Positions 1 to 10,066 of a stretch of DNA of 64,000 nt are shown here, piece after piece; within the stretch, counting starts at the first letter, position 1, and each line of letters starts with the position of its first letter. Under the pieces are notes generated by a model that ran no database searches, was not told where the DNA came from, and saw nothing but the letters and a program-made list of their open reading frames with translations. A program made the position numbers and the translations under genes. The DNA is from an uncultured Lachnospiraceae bacterium (lineage in GTDB: Bacteria > Bacillota > Clostridia > Lachnospirales > Lachnospiraceae), in NCBI GenBank assembly GCA_947626775.1, contig CANQTL010000009.1, positions 20,277 through 84,276 on the forward strand, in the 5' to 3' direction.

Positions 1-2124
1 GCCGCCGTAGTTTTCGTAGCGGATAACCTCATCGGAGCTTAAACCGAAGATAAACGCATTCTCCTCTCCGACTTCCTCCACGATCTCTACGTTTGCGCCG
101 TCCATCGTGCCGAGGGTCAGCGCGCCGTTGAGCATGAACTTCATGTTGCCTGTACCGGACGCCTCCTTGCTGGCCGTAGAAATCTGCTCCGACACATCGG
201 AAGCCGCAAAGATAATCTCTGCGTTGGAGACGCGGTAGTTCTCGATAAACACGACCTTGATCTTACCGTTGATGTCCGGATCGTTGTTGATCACGTCGGC
301 CACGGAATTGATCAGTTTGATCGTCAGCTTGGCGTTCATATATCCCGCCGCCGCCTTCGCGCCGAAGATAAACGTCCTCGGGTAGAAATCCATATCCGGA
401 TGCTCTTTCAGCTCATTGTACAGGTACATCACATGCAGGATGTTCAGGAGCTGCCGCTTGTACTCGTGCAGTCTCTTAACCTGAACGTCAAAGATGGAGC
501 GGGGATCTACCTCGATGCCGTTGTGCTCCAGAATGTACTGCGCCAGACGCACCTTGTTCTGGTACTTGATGTTCATAAACTCATGCTGCGCTTTCTCATC
601 GTCCGCATAGATCTTCAATTTGTTGATCTTGGGCAGATCAGTGATCCAGTCGCTTCCCACATGCGCCGTCACCCAGTCCGCCAGAAGCGGATTTGCGTGC
701 AGCAGGAATCTTCTCTGCGTGATGCCGTTGGTCTTATTGTTGAACTTCTCCGGCATCATCTCGTAGAAGTCTTTCAGCTCCTGATTCTTCAGGATCTCCG
801 TATGTAATCTTGCCACGCCGTTGACGGAGTAGCCTGCGGCGATGGCCAGATGCGCCATCTTCACCTGTCCGTCGTAGATAATCGCCATCTTGCGGATCTT
901 CTCCTGATTGCCGGGATATTTCTGCTCGATCTGCGCCACAAATCTGCGGTTGATCTCCTCCACAATCTGATAAACCCTCGGCAGCAGTCTGGAAAACAGC
1001 TCGATCGGCCATTTTTCCAGAGCCTCTGACATGATCGTATGGTTCGTGTATGCGCAGGTCTTCGTCGTCACTTCCCACGCCTCGTCCCATGTCAGATAGT
1101 ATTCGTCCATCAGAATACGCATCAGCTCCGCGATCGCCACGGTCGGATGCGTGTCGTTCAGCTGGAACGTCACTTTTTCATGGAATTTCCTGATATCGTC
1201 ATGTTTGCGCATATACCGCGCCACCGCCTCCTGCACCGAGGCGGAGATAAAGAAGTACTGCTGCTTTAAGCGCAGCTCCTTGCCGGCGTAATGATTGTCG
1301 TTGGGATAGAGCACCTCCACGATATTTCTCGCCAGATTCTCCTGCTCCACCGCTCTCTGGTAATCGCCCTTGTCAAAAGAGTCGAGCTGGAAGCACTCCA
1401 CAGGCTCGGCGTCCCAGATGCGCAGCGTGTTGACGATACCGCTGCCATAACCTACCACCGGCAGATCGTAGGGGATCGCCCGCACCGCTTGATATCCCTC
1501 CTGGCGGAAATTGCTCCTGCCGTTCTCGTCCACATAGACGTTGACGTAGCCGCCGAATCTGACTTCCTTGGTGTACTCAGGCCTTCTCAGTTCGAAGGGA
1601 TTGCCGTCTTTGAGCCAGTTGTCCGGCACTTCCACCTGGTACCCGTCCCGGATTTCCTGCTTGAACATGCCGTAGCGATAGCGGATGCCGCAGCCGTAAG
1701 CCGCATAGCCCAGGGTCGCCAGCGAGTCGAGGAAGCAGGCCGCAAGCCTTCCCAGACCGCCGTTGCCCAGCGCCGCATCCGGCTCCTGATCTTCCACCAC
1801 GTTGATGTCGATGCCGAGCTCGTCGAGCGCCTTCTTCACTTCCTTATACGCCTGCAGATTGATGATATTGTTGCCCAGCGCACGCCCCATCAAAAACTCC
1901 ATAGACAGGTAGTACACCATCTTGGGATCCTGCTTGTCAAATTCCTTCTGGGTCGTCAGCCACTGATCGACAACCGCGTCTTTGATCGCATAGGATACCG
2001 CCTGGAAGATCTGCTGATCCGTCGCCTCCTCAAGAGTTTTTCTGTAAAGAGTCTTCACGTTATAGAGAACGCTTCTCTTGAATAATTCTGTATCAAATGT
2101 TGATGTCACAGCCTTTTTTGCCAT
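1..2124 (-). CDS. glgP: Glycogen phosphorylase, 3' end outside window
   Basis: Releases glucose 1-phosphate from storage glucan in the cytoplasm, using pyridoxal phosphate (PLP). 708 codons are present and the frame is still open at base 1; family members run a little over 800 residues, so roughly the last 100 are missing. Seen: an N-terminal EFLMGRALGNN segment, the AALGNGGLGRLAACF glucan-phosphorylase signature near residue 120, and the EASGTGNMKFMLNGAL segment near the window edge, which carries the PLP-linked lysine. The start is the ATG at 2124, seven bases after GAGGAGG; another ATG four bases upstream is out of frame. A TATAAT-like hexamer lies at 2182-2187 upstream, without a convincing -35. 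glgC and glgD of the opposing synthesis route lie 30 kb away in the same window. Identity is certain; only substrate preference (glycogen or maltodextrin) is open. Confidence 0.96.
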   Translation of the reverse strand, partial: MAKKAVTSTFDTELFKRSVLYNVKTLYRKTLEEATDQQIFQAVSYAIKDAVVDQWLTTQKEFDKQDPKMVYYLSMEFLMGRALGNNIINLQAYKEVKKALDELGIDINVVEDQEPDAALGNGGLGRLAACFLDSLATLGYAAYGCGIRYRYGMFKQEIRDGYQVEVPDNWLKDGNPFELRRPEYTKEVRFGGYVNVYVDENGRSNFRQEGYQAVRAIPYDLPVVGYGSGIVNTLRIWDAEPVECFQLDSFDKGDYQRAVEQENLARNIVEVLYPNDNHYAGKELRLKQQYFFISASVQEAVARYMRKHDDIRKFHEKVTFQLNDTHPTVAIAELMRILMDEYYLTWDEAWEVTTKTCAYTNHTIMSEALEKWPIELFSRLLPRVYQIVEEINRRFVAQIEQKYPGNQEKIRKMAIIYDGQVKMAHLAIAAGYSVNGVARLHTEILKNQELKDFYEMMPEKFNNKTNGITQRRFLLHANPLLADWVTAHVGSDWITDLPKINKLKIYADDEKAQHEFMNIKYQNKVRLAQYILEHNGIEVDPRSIFDVQVKRLHEYKRQLLNILHVMYLYNELKEHPDMDFYPRTFIFGAKAAAGYMNAKLTIKLINSVADVINNDPDINGKIKVVFIENYRVSNAEIIFAASDVSEQISTASKEASGTGNMKFMLNGALTLGTMDGANVEIVEEVGEENAFIFGLSSDEVIRYENYGG

Positions 2125-2269
2125 TCATGTGCCTCCTCGTATGCTATCTGCGGGTTTCCTGCAAAACATAAACTCCATTTTATTATATATGGTATTTACG
2201 TTTTTGGCTATAAGCAAAGTGCTTAAATTGTTGTCGGATCTTTTGTTTTTTTGTATTTTCCGATAGACG

Positions 2270-5200
2270 TCACATTTTTTCCACGCCGATCGTCACGTTC
2301 TCGCCGTTGACGTTCCACTCTTTGGATACGGCGAGCGTCTTTCCGGAAACAATCGCGTCAGCCAGCACCTTGTCTGAGATCGCATCCGCATTTTTGTCCA
2401 CGATCCGCGCAATTCTGTCGTTGCCGCTCACGGAGACTCTGATGTGATCCGTCACCTCAAAGTCCGCGTCCTTGCGCATCGTCTGAATCTTGCTGATCAT
2501 CTCATAGACGAAGCCCTCCTCGATCAGTTCCTCCGTCAGATTCGTGTCCAGCACAACCGTCACGCTGCCCGACGCCTCGGAGACATAGCCTTCCTTCTGC
2601 GCCATATCGATGAGCAGATCCTCCTCCGCGAGACGCACCTCAGCGCCGTCCACCTCAAACACGAGCGCGCCCTTGTCACGCAGCTCGTCCATCGCCGCAT
2701 TGCCGTCCACACCGGCCAGGTGCTTCTGGATGCCGCCAAGCTGTTTGCCATATTTCGGACCCACCGTTCTGAGCTGCGGTTTGAAGCTGTAGCTCGTAAA
2801 TTCCCGCACATCGTCCGTAAAACGGATATTCCTGACGTTCAGCTCGTCCTTCACGATCTCCTGATAGAACGCGTCCAGCGCATGCTCCGCTTTCACAAAC
2901 ATCGTGCCGATGGGCTGACGGTTTTTGATATTGGCCGCGTTGCGCGCCGCACGTCCCAGCACGACGATCTTCAGAACCTCCTCCATGTCCGCCTCCAGCT
3001 TCGCGTCGATCATAGACTCGTCCGCCCTGGGAAAGTCGCACAGATGAATGCTCTCGGGCGCGGTGCTGTCGATACTTCTCACCAGATTCAGATAGATCTC
3101 CTCCGTCATGAAAGGGATCATGGGTGCCGCGCACTTGCAGATCGTCACAAGCGCCGTGTACAGCGTCATGTAGGCGTTGATCTTATCCTGTTCCATTCCC
3201 TTTGCCCAGAAACGCTCACGGCTCCGTCTCACATACCAGTTACTCATCTCATCCACGAAATCGTCCAGCGCGCGGGCCGCCTCGGGGATCCTGTAGTGTT
3301 CCAGATCATCGTCCACTTCCCTGACAACCGTATTCAGTTTGGACAAAAGCCACTTGTCCATGACGGGAAGTTTATCATATTCCAGCGTGTATTTCGTCGC
3401 ATCGAAATTGTCGATATTCGCGTACAGCACAAAGAATGCATAGGTGTTCCACAGCGTACCGAGGAACTTGCGCTGCCCCTCCTGCACCGCCTTGCCGTGG
3501 AAGCGGTTGGGCAGCCATGGGGCGGAATTGATATAGAAATACCAGCGGATCGCGTCTGCGCCGTAGGTTTCCAGCGCCTCGAAGGGATCCACCGCGTTCC
3601 CTTTGGACTTGCTCATCTTCTGCCCGTTCTCGTCCTGTACATGCCCGAGCACAATGACATTCTCAAAAGGCGCTTTGTTAAACAGGAGCGTGGACTCCGC
3701 CATCAGGGAGTAGAACCAGCCTCTCGTCTGGTCCACCGCCTCCGAGATAAACTGCGCCGGGAACTGCTTTTCAAAAAGTTCCTGATTCTCAAAAGGATAG
3801 TGGTGCTGTGCAAAAGGCATCGCGCCGGAGTCAAACCAGCAGTCGATCACCTCGGGCACGCGCCGCATCACCCTGCCGCAGTCGGGACAGGTAATCGTGA
3901 TCTCGTCGATATAGGGCCGGTGCAGCTCCACCGTTTTCGCCTTCGGATCGCCGGAGTACCGCTCCAGCTCCTCGCGGGAGCCGACGGACAGCATATGCCC
4001 GCAGGACTCGCACTCCCAGATATTGAGCGGTGTGCCCCAGTAACGGTTGCGGGAGATTCCCCAGTCCTGAATGTTCTCCAGCCAGTTGCCGAAACGTCCT
4101 TCACCGATGGACTCGGGAATCCAGTTGACCGTCTTGTTGTTGCGCACCAGATCGTCGCGCACCGCTGTCATCTTGATAAACCAGGACTCGCGGGCATAGT
4201 AGATAAGCGGCGTATCGCAGCGCCAGCAGAAGGGGTAATCGTGCTCGAACTTAGGCGCGTCGAACAGCTTACCCTCCCGATCCAGATCTTTCAGTATCTC
4301 GGGATCGGCCTTCTTGACAAACATCCCCGCGTAAGCCGTCTCCTCCGTCATCTCGCCCTTCTCATTGACAAACTGTACCAGCGGCAGATCATACTTGCGT
4401 CCCACGTTGGCGTCGTCCTCACCGAAAGCCGGCGCGATGTGGACGATGCCGGTACCATCCGTCATCGTGACATAAGTGTCGCAGGTGACATAGTGCGCCT
4501 TCTTGTGCTGTCTGGCAGCTTCCTCACCCGCGCAGGCAAAGAGCGGCTCATACTCTCTGTACTCCAGATCCGTGCCGGCATAAGTCTCCAGCACCTCATA
4601 GGCGGGATTGCCGTCCCCTGCCAGTTTACCAAGCACACTGTCCAGAAGCGCCTCCGCCATATAGTAGACGCGGCCGTCCGCCGCCTTGACTTTCACATAG
4701 GTCTCGTTCGGGTTCACGCAGAGCGCCACGTTGGAAGGCAGCGTCCAGGGCGTCGTCGTCCAGGCGAGGAACCAGGCGTCCTCTCCCACGGCTTTGAAAC
4801 GCACTACCGCCGAGCGCTCTTTCACCGCCTTATACCCCTGCGCCACCTCATGGGAGGACAGCGGCGTACCGCAGCGCGGGCAGTAGGGCACGATCTTGAA
4901 TCCCTTGTACAAAAGGCCCTTGTCCCAGATCTGTTTGAGAGCCCACCACTCGGACTCAATGAAATCGTCATGGTACGTGACGTAGGGATCGTCCATATCC
5001 GCCCAGAAACCGACCGTGTTGGAAAAATCTTCCCACATGCCCTTGTATTTCCACACAGATTCCTTACATTTGCCGATAAAAGGATCCAGACCGTATTCTT
5101 CGATCTGCTCTTTGCCGTCCAGGCCGAGCAGCTTCTCCACCTCCAGTTCCACCGGAAGCCCGTGGGTATCCCAGCCAGCCTTACGGGGTACCATATATCC

Positions 5201-5425
5201 CTTCATGGTACGGTATCGCGGTATCATATCCTTGATGACGCGGGTCAGCACATGACCGATATGTGGCTTGCCGTTGGCGGTCGGCGGCCCGTCATAGAAG
5301 GTGTAGGTCTCTCCCTCCCTGCGGGAGTCCATGCTCTTGCGGAAAATATCGTTGTCCTTCCAGAACTGGCACACTTCCTTCTCCCTGTCCACAAAATTCA
5401 GATTCGGGTCAACTTTCTGATACAT
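2270..5425 (-). CDS. ileS: Isoleucyl-tRNA synthetase, eukaryote-like long form
   Basis: Charges tRNA-Ile and edits misactivated valine. The 1051-residue protein has the class I motif PHIGH (about residues 54-58) and KMSKSKGN (about 604-611), the WTTTPWTLPSN editing-domain segment, and several Cys pairs (CPRC, CWRC, CESC, CPDC) suggesting zinc sites. The length and the GPPTANGKPHIGH context fit the eukaryote-like IleRS type, which is generally poorly inhibited by mupirocin; resistance here is inference. The ATG at 5425 follows GGAAGGAG. The gene has its own promoter (5486-5515) and a leader of only about 55 bases, too short for the T-box that often controls Firmicute synthetase genes. It reads in the same direction as glgP, 145 bases upstream of it, with no clear terminator in between. 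Confidence 0.97.
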   Translation of the reverse strand: MYQKVDPNLNFVDREKEVCQFWKDNDIFRKSMDSRREGETYTFYDGPPTANGKPHIGHVLTRVIKDMIPRYRTMKGYMVPRKAGWDTHGLPVELEVEKLLGLDGKEQIEEYGLDPFIGKCKESVWKYKGMWEDFSNTVGFWADMDDPYVTYHDDFIESEWWALKQIWDKGLLYKGFKIVPYCPRCGTPLSSHEVAQGYKAVKERSAVVRFKAVGEDAWFLAWTTTPWTLPSNVALCVNPNETYVKVKAADGRVYYMAEALLDSVLGKLAGDGNPAYEVLETYAGTDLEYREYEPLFACAGEEAARQHKKAHYVTCDTYVTMTDGTGIVHIAPAFGEDDANVGRKYDLPLVQFVNEKGEMTEETAYAGMFVKKADPEILKDLDREGKLFDAPKFEHDYPFCWRCDTPLIYYARESWFIKMTAVRDDLVRNNKTVNWIPESIGEGRFGNWLENIQDWGISRNRYWGTPLNIWECESCGHMLSVGSREELERYSGDPKAKTVELHRPYIDEITITCPDCGRVMRRVPEVIDCWFDSGAMPFAQHHYPFENQELFEKQFPAQFISEAVDQTRGWFYSLMAESTLLFNKAPFENVIVLGHVQDENGQKMSKSKGNAVDPFEALETYGADAIRWYFYINSAPWLPNRFHGKAVQEGQRKFLGTLWNTYAFFVLYANIDNFDATKYTLEYDKLPVMDKWLLSKLNTVVREVDDDLEHYRIPEAARALDDFVDEMSNWYVRRSRERFWAKGMEQDKINAYMTLYTALVTICKCAAPMIPFMTEEIYLNLVRSIDSTAPESIHLCDFPRADESMIDAKLEADMEEVLKIVVLGRAARNAANIKNRQPIGTMFVKAEHALDAFYQEIVKDELNVRNIRFTDDVREFTSYSFKPQLRTVGPKYGKQLGGIQKHLAGVDGNAAMDELRDKGALVFEVDGAEVRLAEEDLLIDMAQKEGYVSEASGSVTVVLDTNLTEELIEEGFVYEMISKIQTMRKDADFEVTDHIRVSVSGNDRIARIVDKNADAISDKVLADAIVSGKTLAVSKEWNVNGENVTIGVEKM

Positions 5426-5485
5426 ACTTTGCTCTCCTTCCCTGTAAATGGCCGTACACTTCCGTCCCCTTTAAGATACCGCTTT

Positions 5486-5515
5486 ATTGTAGTGTGGACA
5501 AAATACGCTTGTCAA
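5486..5515 (-). promoter_or_regulatory. Sigma-A-type promoter of ileS
   Basis: On the minus strand TTGACA (5515-5510), 18 bases, then TACAAT (5491-5486). It lies in the 94-base gap before ileS, so ileS need not depend on the upstream surface-protein gene. Confidence 0.75.
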
Positions 5516-5519
5516 GAGG

Positions 5520-8500
5520 TTATGCGGTAGTTTTCTTCGCATTTCTCCGTTCCCACTCGTCATCGTCAATCCAGTCGTTGGCAATATCCCACTCGTCATC
5601 GTCAATCCAGTCGTTCTCCGCGTGATCGTCCTCATACGGATCCTGTTCCTGCGGCTCTTCCTCATGCCAGTCCTCATCCTCGATCCAGTCGTCTTCCGCG
5701 TTCTGCGTCTTGTCCTCTGTTTCCTGCTGTGCAGCTTCCCGTTCCGGTTCCCCGGGTATGTATGTCCCGTCAGCCGCCTGTCCGTCCTGTGTATCGTCTA
5801 CGGCGATCTCCTCGAGATCTTCTTCCTCCTCATCCTCGCCGTCATCGTTATCCTCCTCATCATCGTCATCTTCCTCTTCTTCCTCGTCGTCATCCCGCCG
5901 CATTCTGAAGAAGAGATAGCCGCCCGCCGCCAATGCGGCAAGCGCTGCGATGATCACGACCGCAATCACCAGTCTTCCCCACGGGAACCCGGCGTCGGGC
6001 GCATCGCTCCCGACAGCTTCCTCCGCGCCGTCCGTCATCGGATAATCACTGATGATCACGACATAATCAGACGCATGTTCCATGTCAAACACCGCATAAC
6101 CGTTCTCGTCGATGACACTCGCACATATAAATTCCAATGTCCCGGCAGCCGAATCATAATAAAACAGATTGGCGTACCGCCCGCAGTCCGCCGGATCCAG
6201 CAGAAGCTGCAGCTGCGCGCCGAACCCGAACGGCCCGTCATGTGCAAGACTGAACTCCAGACAGCCGTTTCCGTCCGCCAGCTGCTCCAGAAGATCCTGC
6301 GGGACAATTCCCCGGTCAAACAGGACGTTCATATCCGTATCCGCATAACTTCCCTGCACACTGCCCGCATTCACGCGCCATGCGGCGCGGTCATTCATGC
6401 GCAGAACAAGATCGACATTCTGCCCTTTCGCCATCTGCAGCATTTCATCCGTCAGAACGGGGAGGTCTTCCATATCCATGGTCACGGAAGATCTCTCATA
6501 AGCCGTTTCCTCCCGGCTTTCCCCTTCTCTGCCATCCGGCTCCGTCACCACGTCGGCGTTTGCCAGGAGCGTACTGTGGTTGCCGCCCGCCGTACTACCG
6601 CCGGCCGCCTTTGTTCCGCCTGCGCCGCTTACATTGATTGCACTGTTGGAGCCTGTATTCTCCCGGCTCTCCGTACTGCCGCCGCTGCTCGTACTCTCCT
6701 TACTTGTCGTTGTACTGCCGCTGCTCGTGCTCTCCTTGCTTGTCGTCGTACTGCCGCTGCCGCTCGTGCTCTCCCGGCTTGTCGTTGTATTGCTGCCGCT
6801 CGTGCTCTCCTTACTTGTCGTCGTGCTGCCGCTGCCGCTCGTGCTCTCCTTGCTTGTCGTCGTACTGCCGCTGCTCGTGCTTTCCTTGCTTGTCGTCGTA
6901 CTGCCGCTGCCGCTCGTGCTCTCCTTGCTTGTCGGCGTGCCGCCGCTGCCGCTCGTGCTCTCCTTGCTTGTCGTCGTACTGCCCTGACTCGTACCGCCGA
7001 GGCCCGGCTCTTCAATACCCGGACCCTCAAAGCCGGGAGAACTGCTTCCCGTGCTTTCCTGACTGGTCGTACTGCCCTGGCTCGTCATACCGCTATTCCC
7101 GGGGTCCCCCTGACTCTCCGTACTGCTGCCGCTGCTGCTCGTGCTTTCCCGGCTTGTCGTACTGCCTTGGCTCGTCGTACCGCTGTTCTCGGGGTTCCCC
7201 TGACTCTCCGTACTGCTGCCGCTGCTGCTCGTGCTCTCCCGGCTCGTCGTACCGCTGCCGCTGCTTCCCGTGCTCTCCCGGCTCGTCGTACCGCTGTCCG
7301 CGCTTCCCTGTCCTGCCGCGCCGCCGGAACCCATACCGCCTGACCCGGAACCAGAACCGCCCGCACCGGAACCCGTACCGCCCATACCGGAGCCGCCGCT
7401 GCCGGAGCCTGCGCCCGTACCGCTGTCGCCTCCGAACTGAGGTCCCTGGTATTCCTCTTCCGGCTCCTGCGGCTGAACGCTGTCATCTATCACCCTGACC
7501 ACGACCGGAATATGATTTAAGATCAGATAATTTTTATCGTTGGGATCGTAGGTGAGATAGAATGTCTGCTCCCCCGCCCGGTCCAGATTCGTCTCGGGAT
7601 CGCTCTCCCATGTGAAACCCCTGGGAAGCGCGACGCTCCCCAGCTTACTTCCCAGTTTTGCCGAGAGTCCTTCCGGCACGCTGCATATCGGAATCGTCTG
7701 GGAGACCTTAATGCCGATCTGTCTGGTCGCCGTCAGATACTTCGTCGTATCCGCAGGCGTATAGACCGCCGGATAGGACGAAGTGCCCGCCTCCAACGGC
7801 GTGTTCCCATTGCTCCAGCTCCACCTCTCGGGCAGCGCGACGTCCGACAGCTTCAGTCCCTCCCGATAGACAACCGGCGACAGCACCGGCGTATCCACTG
7901 CCGGCTCCGCCTTCACCACCGTCACGGTGCAGGACGCGCTCTTAGCTCCGCTTCTGGAACAGGTGATCGTCGCCTGACCAGGCGAAACCGCCTTGACGAC
8001 GCCCTGTGCGTCCACCGTCGCGACGCCCGTATTATTGCTGGCAAAAGTCAGGACGCTCACACTGTCCACTCTCGAACCGTTCACATAGGGCGTGATTTTC
8101 GCCGTCCCGTCCACCGCCAGACTGTCGATGGACGTCTTATTCAGCGTGATCGTGTCCGTCGTATCCGGCTGGGAACATGCCGACGCAGGCATATTGCCGT
8201 ACACCGGTATCTTGAACACAAAGCTGTTGTTGAGCGAACCGGTACCGGCGTACGCTTTTTTAATGTTCGGCGCCTCCGAAGACGGCGCCATGACATTCTG
8301 CATGTACTGATGCTCGTATCTGTTGTTGGTGGTCACGTTAAATTTCTGCAGATACAGCGTATCCTGTCCGCGCTGGATATAGTTCTGGCTGATCACCGAC
8401 GCGCCGCCCTTCAGCGAAGCATATCTGCTGTTCCAGCCCCTCTTCTTTGCCTCCCTGAGTCCGTTGAGTATCAGATCTGTATCCCTGCCGCTCGCCCCCA

Positions 8501-10052
8501 CGTTGAAGTAATTGTAATAGCCCCTGAACTCGTCATTGTAGGCGCCGGAAATCAGCGCGGAAGTACCGTTCGTGCCCTGCTCCTGCAGCACCCTCGACGC
8601 CAGATGGAAAGGACTCACCTTCAGCTCTCTGCCGATCCTTGTAAAAGCGCTCGCATAGGTCATCCCCTCATTCGGGATATCGCCTCTCATAAACGAGTTT
8701 GCAATGATCGCCTGCACAGCGCTCTCCGTGTGATAAGATTCGTTGTAGGTAAGCTGCTCAAACTGAAAGATCGAAGACTCCGTCAGAAAATTCCTCGGAT
8801 CCATATAGTAGCGCACGGCCCCCTCGGAGGCGTAGCTCCAGCCGCTCTGCGCCGCCGCGCCGTTCTTCCAGGAAGCCGGTTTGGAATTGCTGATCCAGTT
8901 TTTATCGCCCAGCTCCTTTGCAATCGCCGTGTTGAAGTCGACGCCGGTTTCCATTTTTACAAAAGTCCAGTTCGGATACTGTTGTTTCAGCGCCAGCAGT
9001 TTCCCCTGATAGGACGCCGGGAACTGGTTGACGTCCGGATAGGACGAAATCGTGGACATCAGAGAGATCGTCCGCGCCTTTTTCCTGGGCGTCTCCTGAG
9101 CCTTTTTCACATACTCGTCCGCCCACGTCAGGAATTTCTCGTCCGAAGAAACCAGAAAACGCTTCTCTATATAACCCGTATACTCCTGGTCCCGATCATA
9201 GAACGACGCCTCGTACCACACGTTTCCCGCCTCGTCCAGCTCCACGCCGACAATCTGCACCGACTGTCCGCATACCACCGTATCGACCGTATCCGCCTCG
9301 ACGCCGGGTTCTTCTTTGACCTCGTATTGTTCACACAGATAGACGATCGCAAGAATGTATTTTTGCTCTGTGATCTCTTCCAGATCTTCCTGCGCCGTCT
9401 CCAGATCCTCGATCTGTCCCGCGACTTCCTCGTGCGCGATCTCCACCGTCACCGTGGGAATTGTGACCGTCTCCGCCTCTTCTTCCGAAAGCGTATAGAC
9501 TTCCTCATCCCACACAGGCCCGAACGTATAGAGTTCCTTGCCCTCGCCTGACCACTCCTTCTCATAGTCCGTCCCGCACTCCCAGGCCACCTCGATCTCT
9601 TCCGAATCCTCCGCGCCGTCCAGCGTAACGGTAAGCGTCTCCGGGAACCTGGCGTCCAGCTCTTCCTGCGACGGTTTTTTTTCATAAATCAGATAGGTCT
9701 GCTCCGCCGGCAGCACAGCGATCGCCGTGATCAGGCGCGCTTCGCCCCCGTCCTCCTGCCCGCCGCTTTCTGCGCCGTCCGTCTCCGTCCCGGACGTCTC
9801 CTCTGTGTCCGTTTGATCCTCATGATCTCCGTCTGAGGTGACAGCGTCTTCCTCCAGTTCCCCGGGTTCCGTCTCCGTCGCCATGCCGACCATCGTCTGG
9901 CTGCAAAAAATACCTGCCGCCGCCATATAAGCCGCAACCTTTATGACATGTCTCGTAAATCGCCTGTTTCTCATCTGTGTCCGTCGAAATCCTTTCAGCT
10001 CGCGCATGGCGTTTTTGCGGCGCCTTTGCGCATTGTTTACCATAATCTTCAT
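5520..10052 (-). CDS. Large surface glucosaminidase with SH3-like and Ig-like domains, Ser/Thr/Gly linker, C-terminal TM and acidic tail
   Basis: Predicted peptidoglycan hydrolase anchored in the membrane, 1510 residues. Order seen: Arg-rich N-terminus and hydrophobic signal segment (about 36-56); acidic linker; SH3-like region (about 225-310); glucosaminidase-type domain (about 350-590, with YMDPRNFLTESSIFQFEQL and HLASRVLQEQGTNG); bacterial Ig-like domain (about 634-717); two MucBP-like segments; Gly/Ser region and repeated TTTSKESTSGSG units (about 870-1150); an extracellular domain; one transmembrane helix (about 1354-1376) followed by RMRR; then a very acidic tail ending in two copies of NDWIDDDEW. 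The start is uncertain: the first ATG has no ribosome site and lies only a few bases after the predicted transcription start. ATGs at 10007 and 9974 also fit. A final TM helix with a long cytoplasmic tail, instead of an LPXTG signal, is unusual for a wall hydrolase. Confidence 0.8.
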   Translation of the reverse strand: MKIMVNNAQRRRKNAMRELKGFRRTQMRNRRFTRHVIKVAAYMAAAGIFCSQTMVGMATETEPGELEEDAVTSDGDHEDQTDTEETSGTETDGAESGGQEDGGEARLITAIAVLPAEQTYLIYEKKPSQEELDARFPETLTVTLDGAEDSEEIEVAWECGTDYEKEWSGEGKELYTFGPVWDEEVYTLSEEEAETVTIPTVTVEIAHEEVAGQIEDLETAQEDLEEITEQKYILAIVYLCEQYEVKEEPGVEADTVDTVVCGQSVQIVGVELDEAGNVWYEASFYDRDQEYTGYIEKRFLVSSDEKFLTWADEYVKKAQETPRKKARTISLMSTISSYPDVNQFPASYQGKLLALKQQYPNWTFVKMETGVDFNTAIAKELGDKNWISNSKPASWKNGAAAQSGWSYASEGAVRYYMDPRNFLTESSIFQFEQLTYNESYHTESAVQAIIANSFMRGDIPNEGMTYASAFTRIGRELKVSPFHLASRVLQEQGTNGTSALISGAYNDEFRGYYNYFNVGASGRDTDLILNGLREAKKRGWNSRYASLKGGASVISQNYIQRGQDTLYLQKFNVTTNNRYEHQYMQNVMAPSSEAPNIKKAYAGTGSLNNSFVFKIPVYGNMPASACSQPDTTDTITLNKTSIDSLAVDGTAKITPYVNGSRVDSVSVLTFASNNTGVATVDAQGVVKAVSPGQATITCSRSGAKSASCTVTVVKAEPAVDTPVLSPVVYREGLKLSDVALPERWSWSNGNTPLEAGTSSYPAVYTPADTTKYLTATRQIGIKVSQTIPICSVPEGLSAKLGSKLGSVALPRGFTWESDPETNLDRAGEQTFYLTYDPNDKNYLILNHIPVVVRVIDDSVQPQEPEEEYQGPQFGGDSGTGAGSGSGGSGMGGTGSGAGGSGSGSGGMGSGGAAGQGSADSGTTSRESTGSSGSGTTSRESTSSSGSSTESQGNPENSGTTSQGSTTSRESTSSSGSSTESQGDPGNSGMTSQGSTTSQESTGSSSPGFEGPGIEEPGLGGTSQGSTTTSKESTSGSGGTPTSKESTSGSGSTTTSKESTSSGSTTTSKESTSGSGSTTTSKESTSGSNTTTSRESTSGSGSTTTSKESTSSGSTTTSKESTSSGGSTESRENTGSNSAINVSGAGGTKAAGGSTAGGNHSTLLANADVVTEPDGREGESREETAYERSSVTMDMEDLPVLTDEMLQMAKGQNVDLVLRMNDRAAWRVNAGSVQGSYADTDMNVLFDRGIVPQDLLEQLADGNGCLEFSLAHDGPFGFGAQLQLLLDPADCGRYANLFYYDSAAGTLEFICASVIDENGYAVFDMEHASDYVVIISDYPMTDGAEEAVGSDAPDAGFPWGRLVIAVVIIAALAALAAGGYLFFRMRRDDDEEEEEDDDDEEDNDDGEDEEEEDLEEIAVDDTQDGQAADGTYIPGEPEREAAQQETEDKTQNAEDDWIEDEDWHEEEPQEQDPYEDDHAENDWIDDDEWDIANDWIDDDEWERRNAKKTTA
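5551..5615 (-). repeat. Two exact 29-bp direct repeats encoding the NDWIDDDEW tail
   Basis: The same 29 bases occur at 5551-5579 and 5587-5615 with a 36-bp period, i.e. a 12-residue protein period at the extreme C-terminus. Exact identity at the DNA level points to recent duplication. Confidence 0.85.
6650..7310 (-). repeat. Low-complexity coding repeat (Ser/Thr/Gly linker)
   Basis: Imperfect tandem units, 33-45 bp, encode variants of TTTSKESTSGSG and TSRESTSSSG. The units differ by whole codons (SGS against SGSGS), which suggests length variation by recombination. It is a flexible linker between the wall-binding part and the membrane-proximal domain, not a CRISPR array, because the units are coding and contiguous. 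Confidence 0.85.
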
Positions 10053-10066
10053 ATTATGTCAACATA

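Noticed and set aside
2444..5530. 1028-codon open frame on the plus strand opposite ileS
   Set aside because: Shadow of the GC-rich coding strand. No ribosome site, no domain, and the opposite frame is a complete IleRS.
6650..7310. Repeated units that could suggest a CRISPR array
   Set aside because: The units are contiguous, vary by whole codons and encode a Ser/Thr/Gly linker; there are no spacers and no cas genes.
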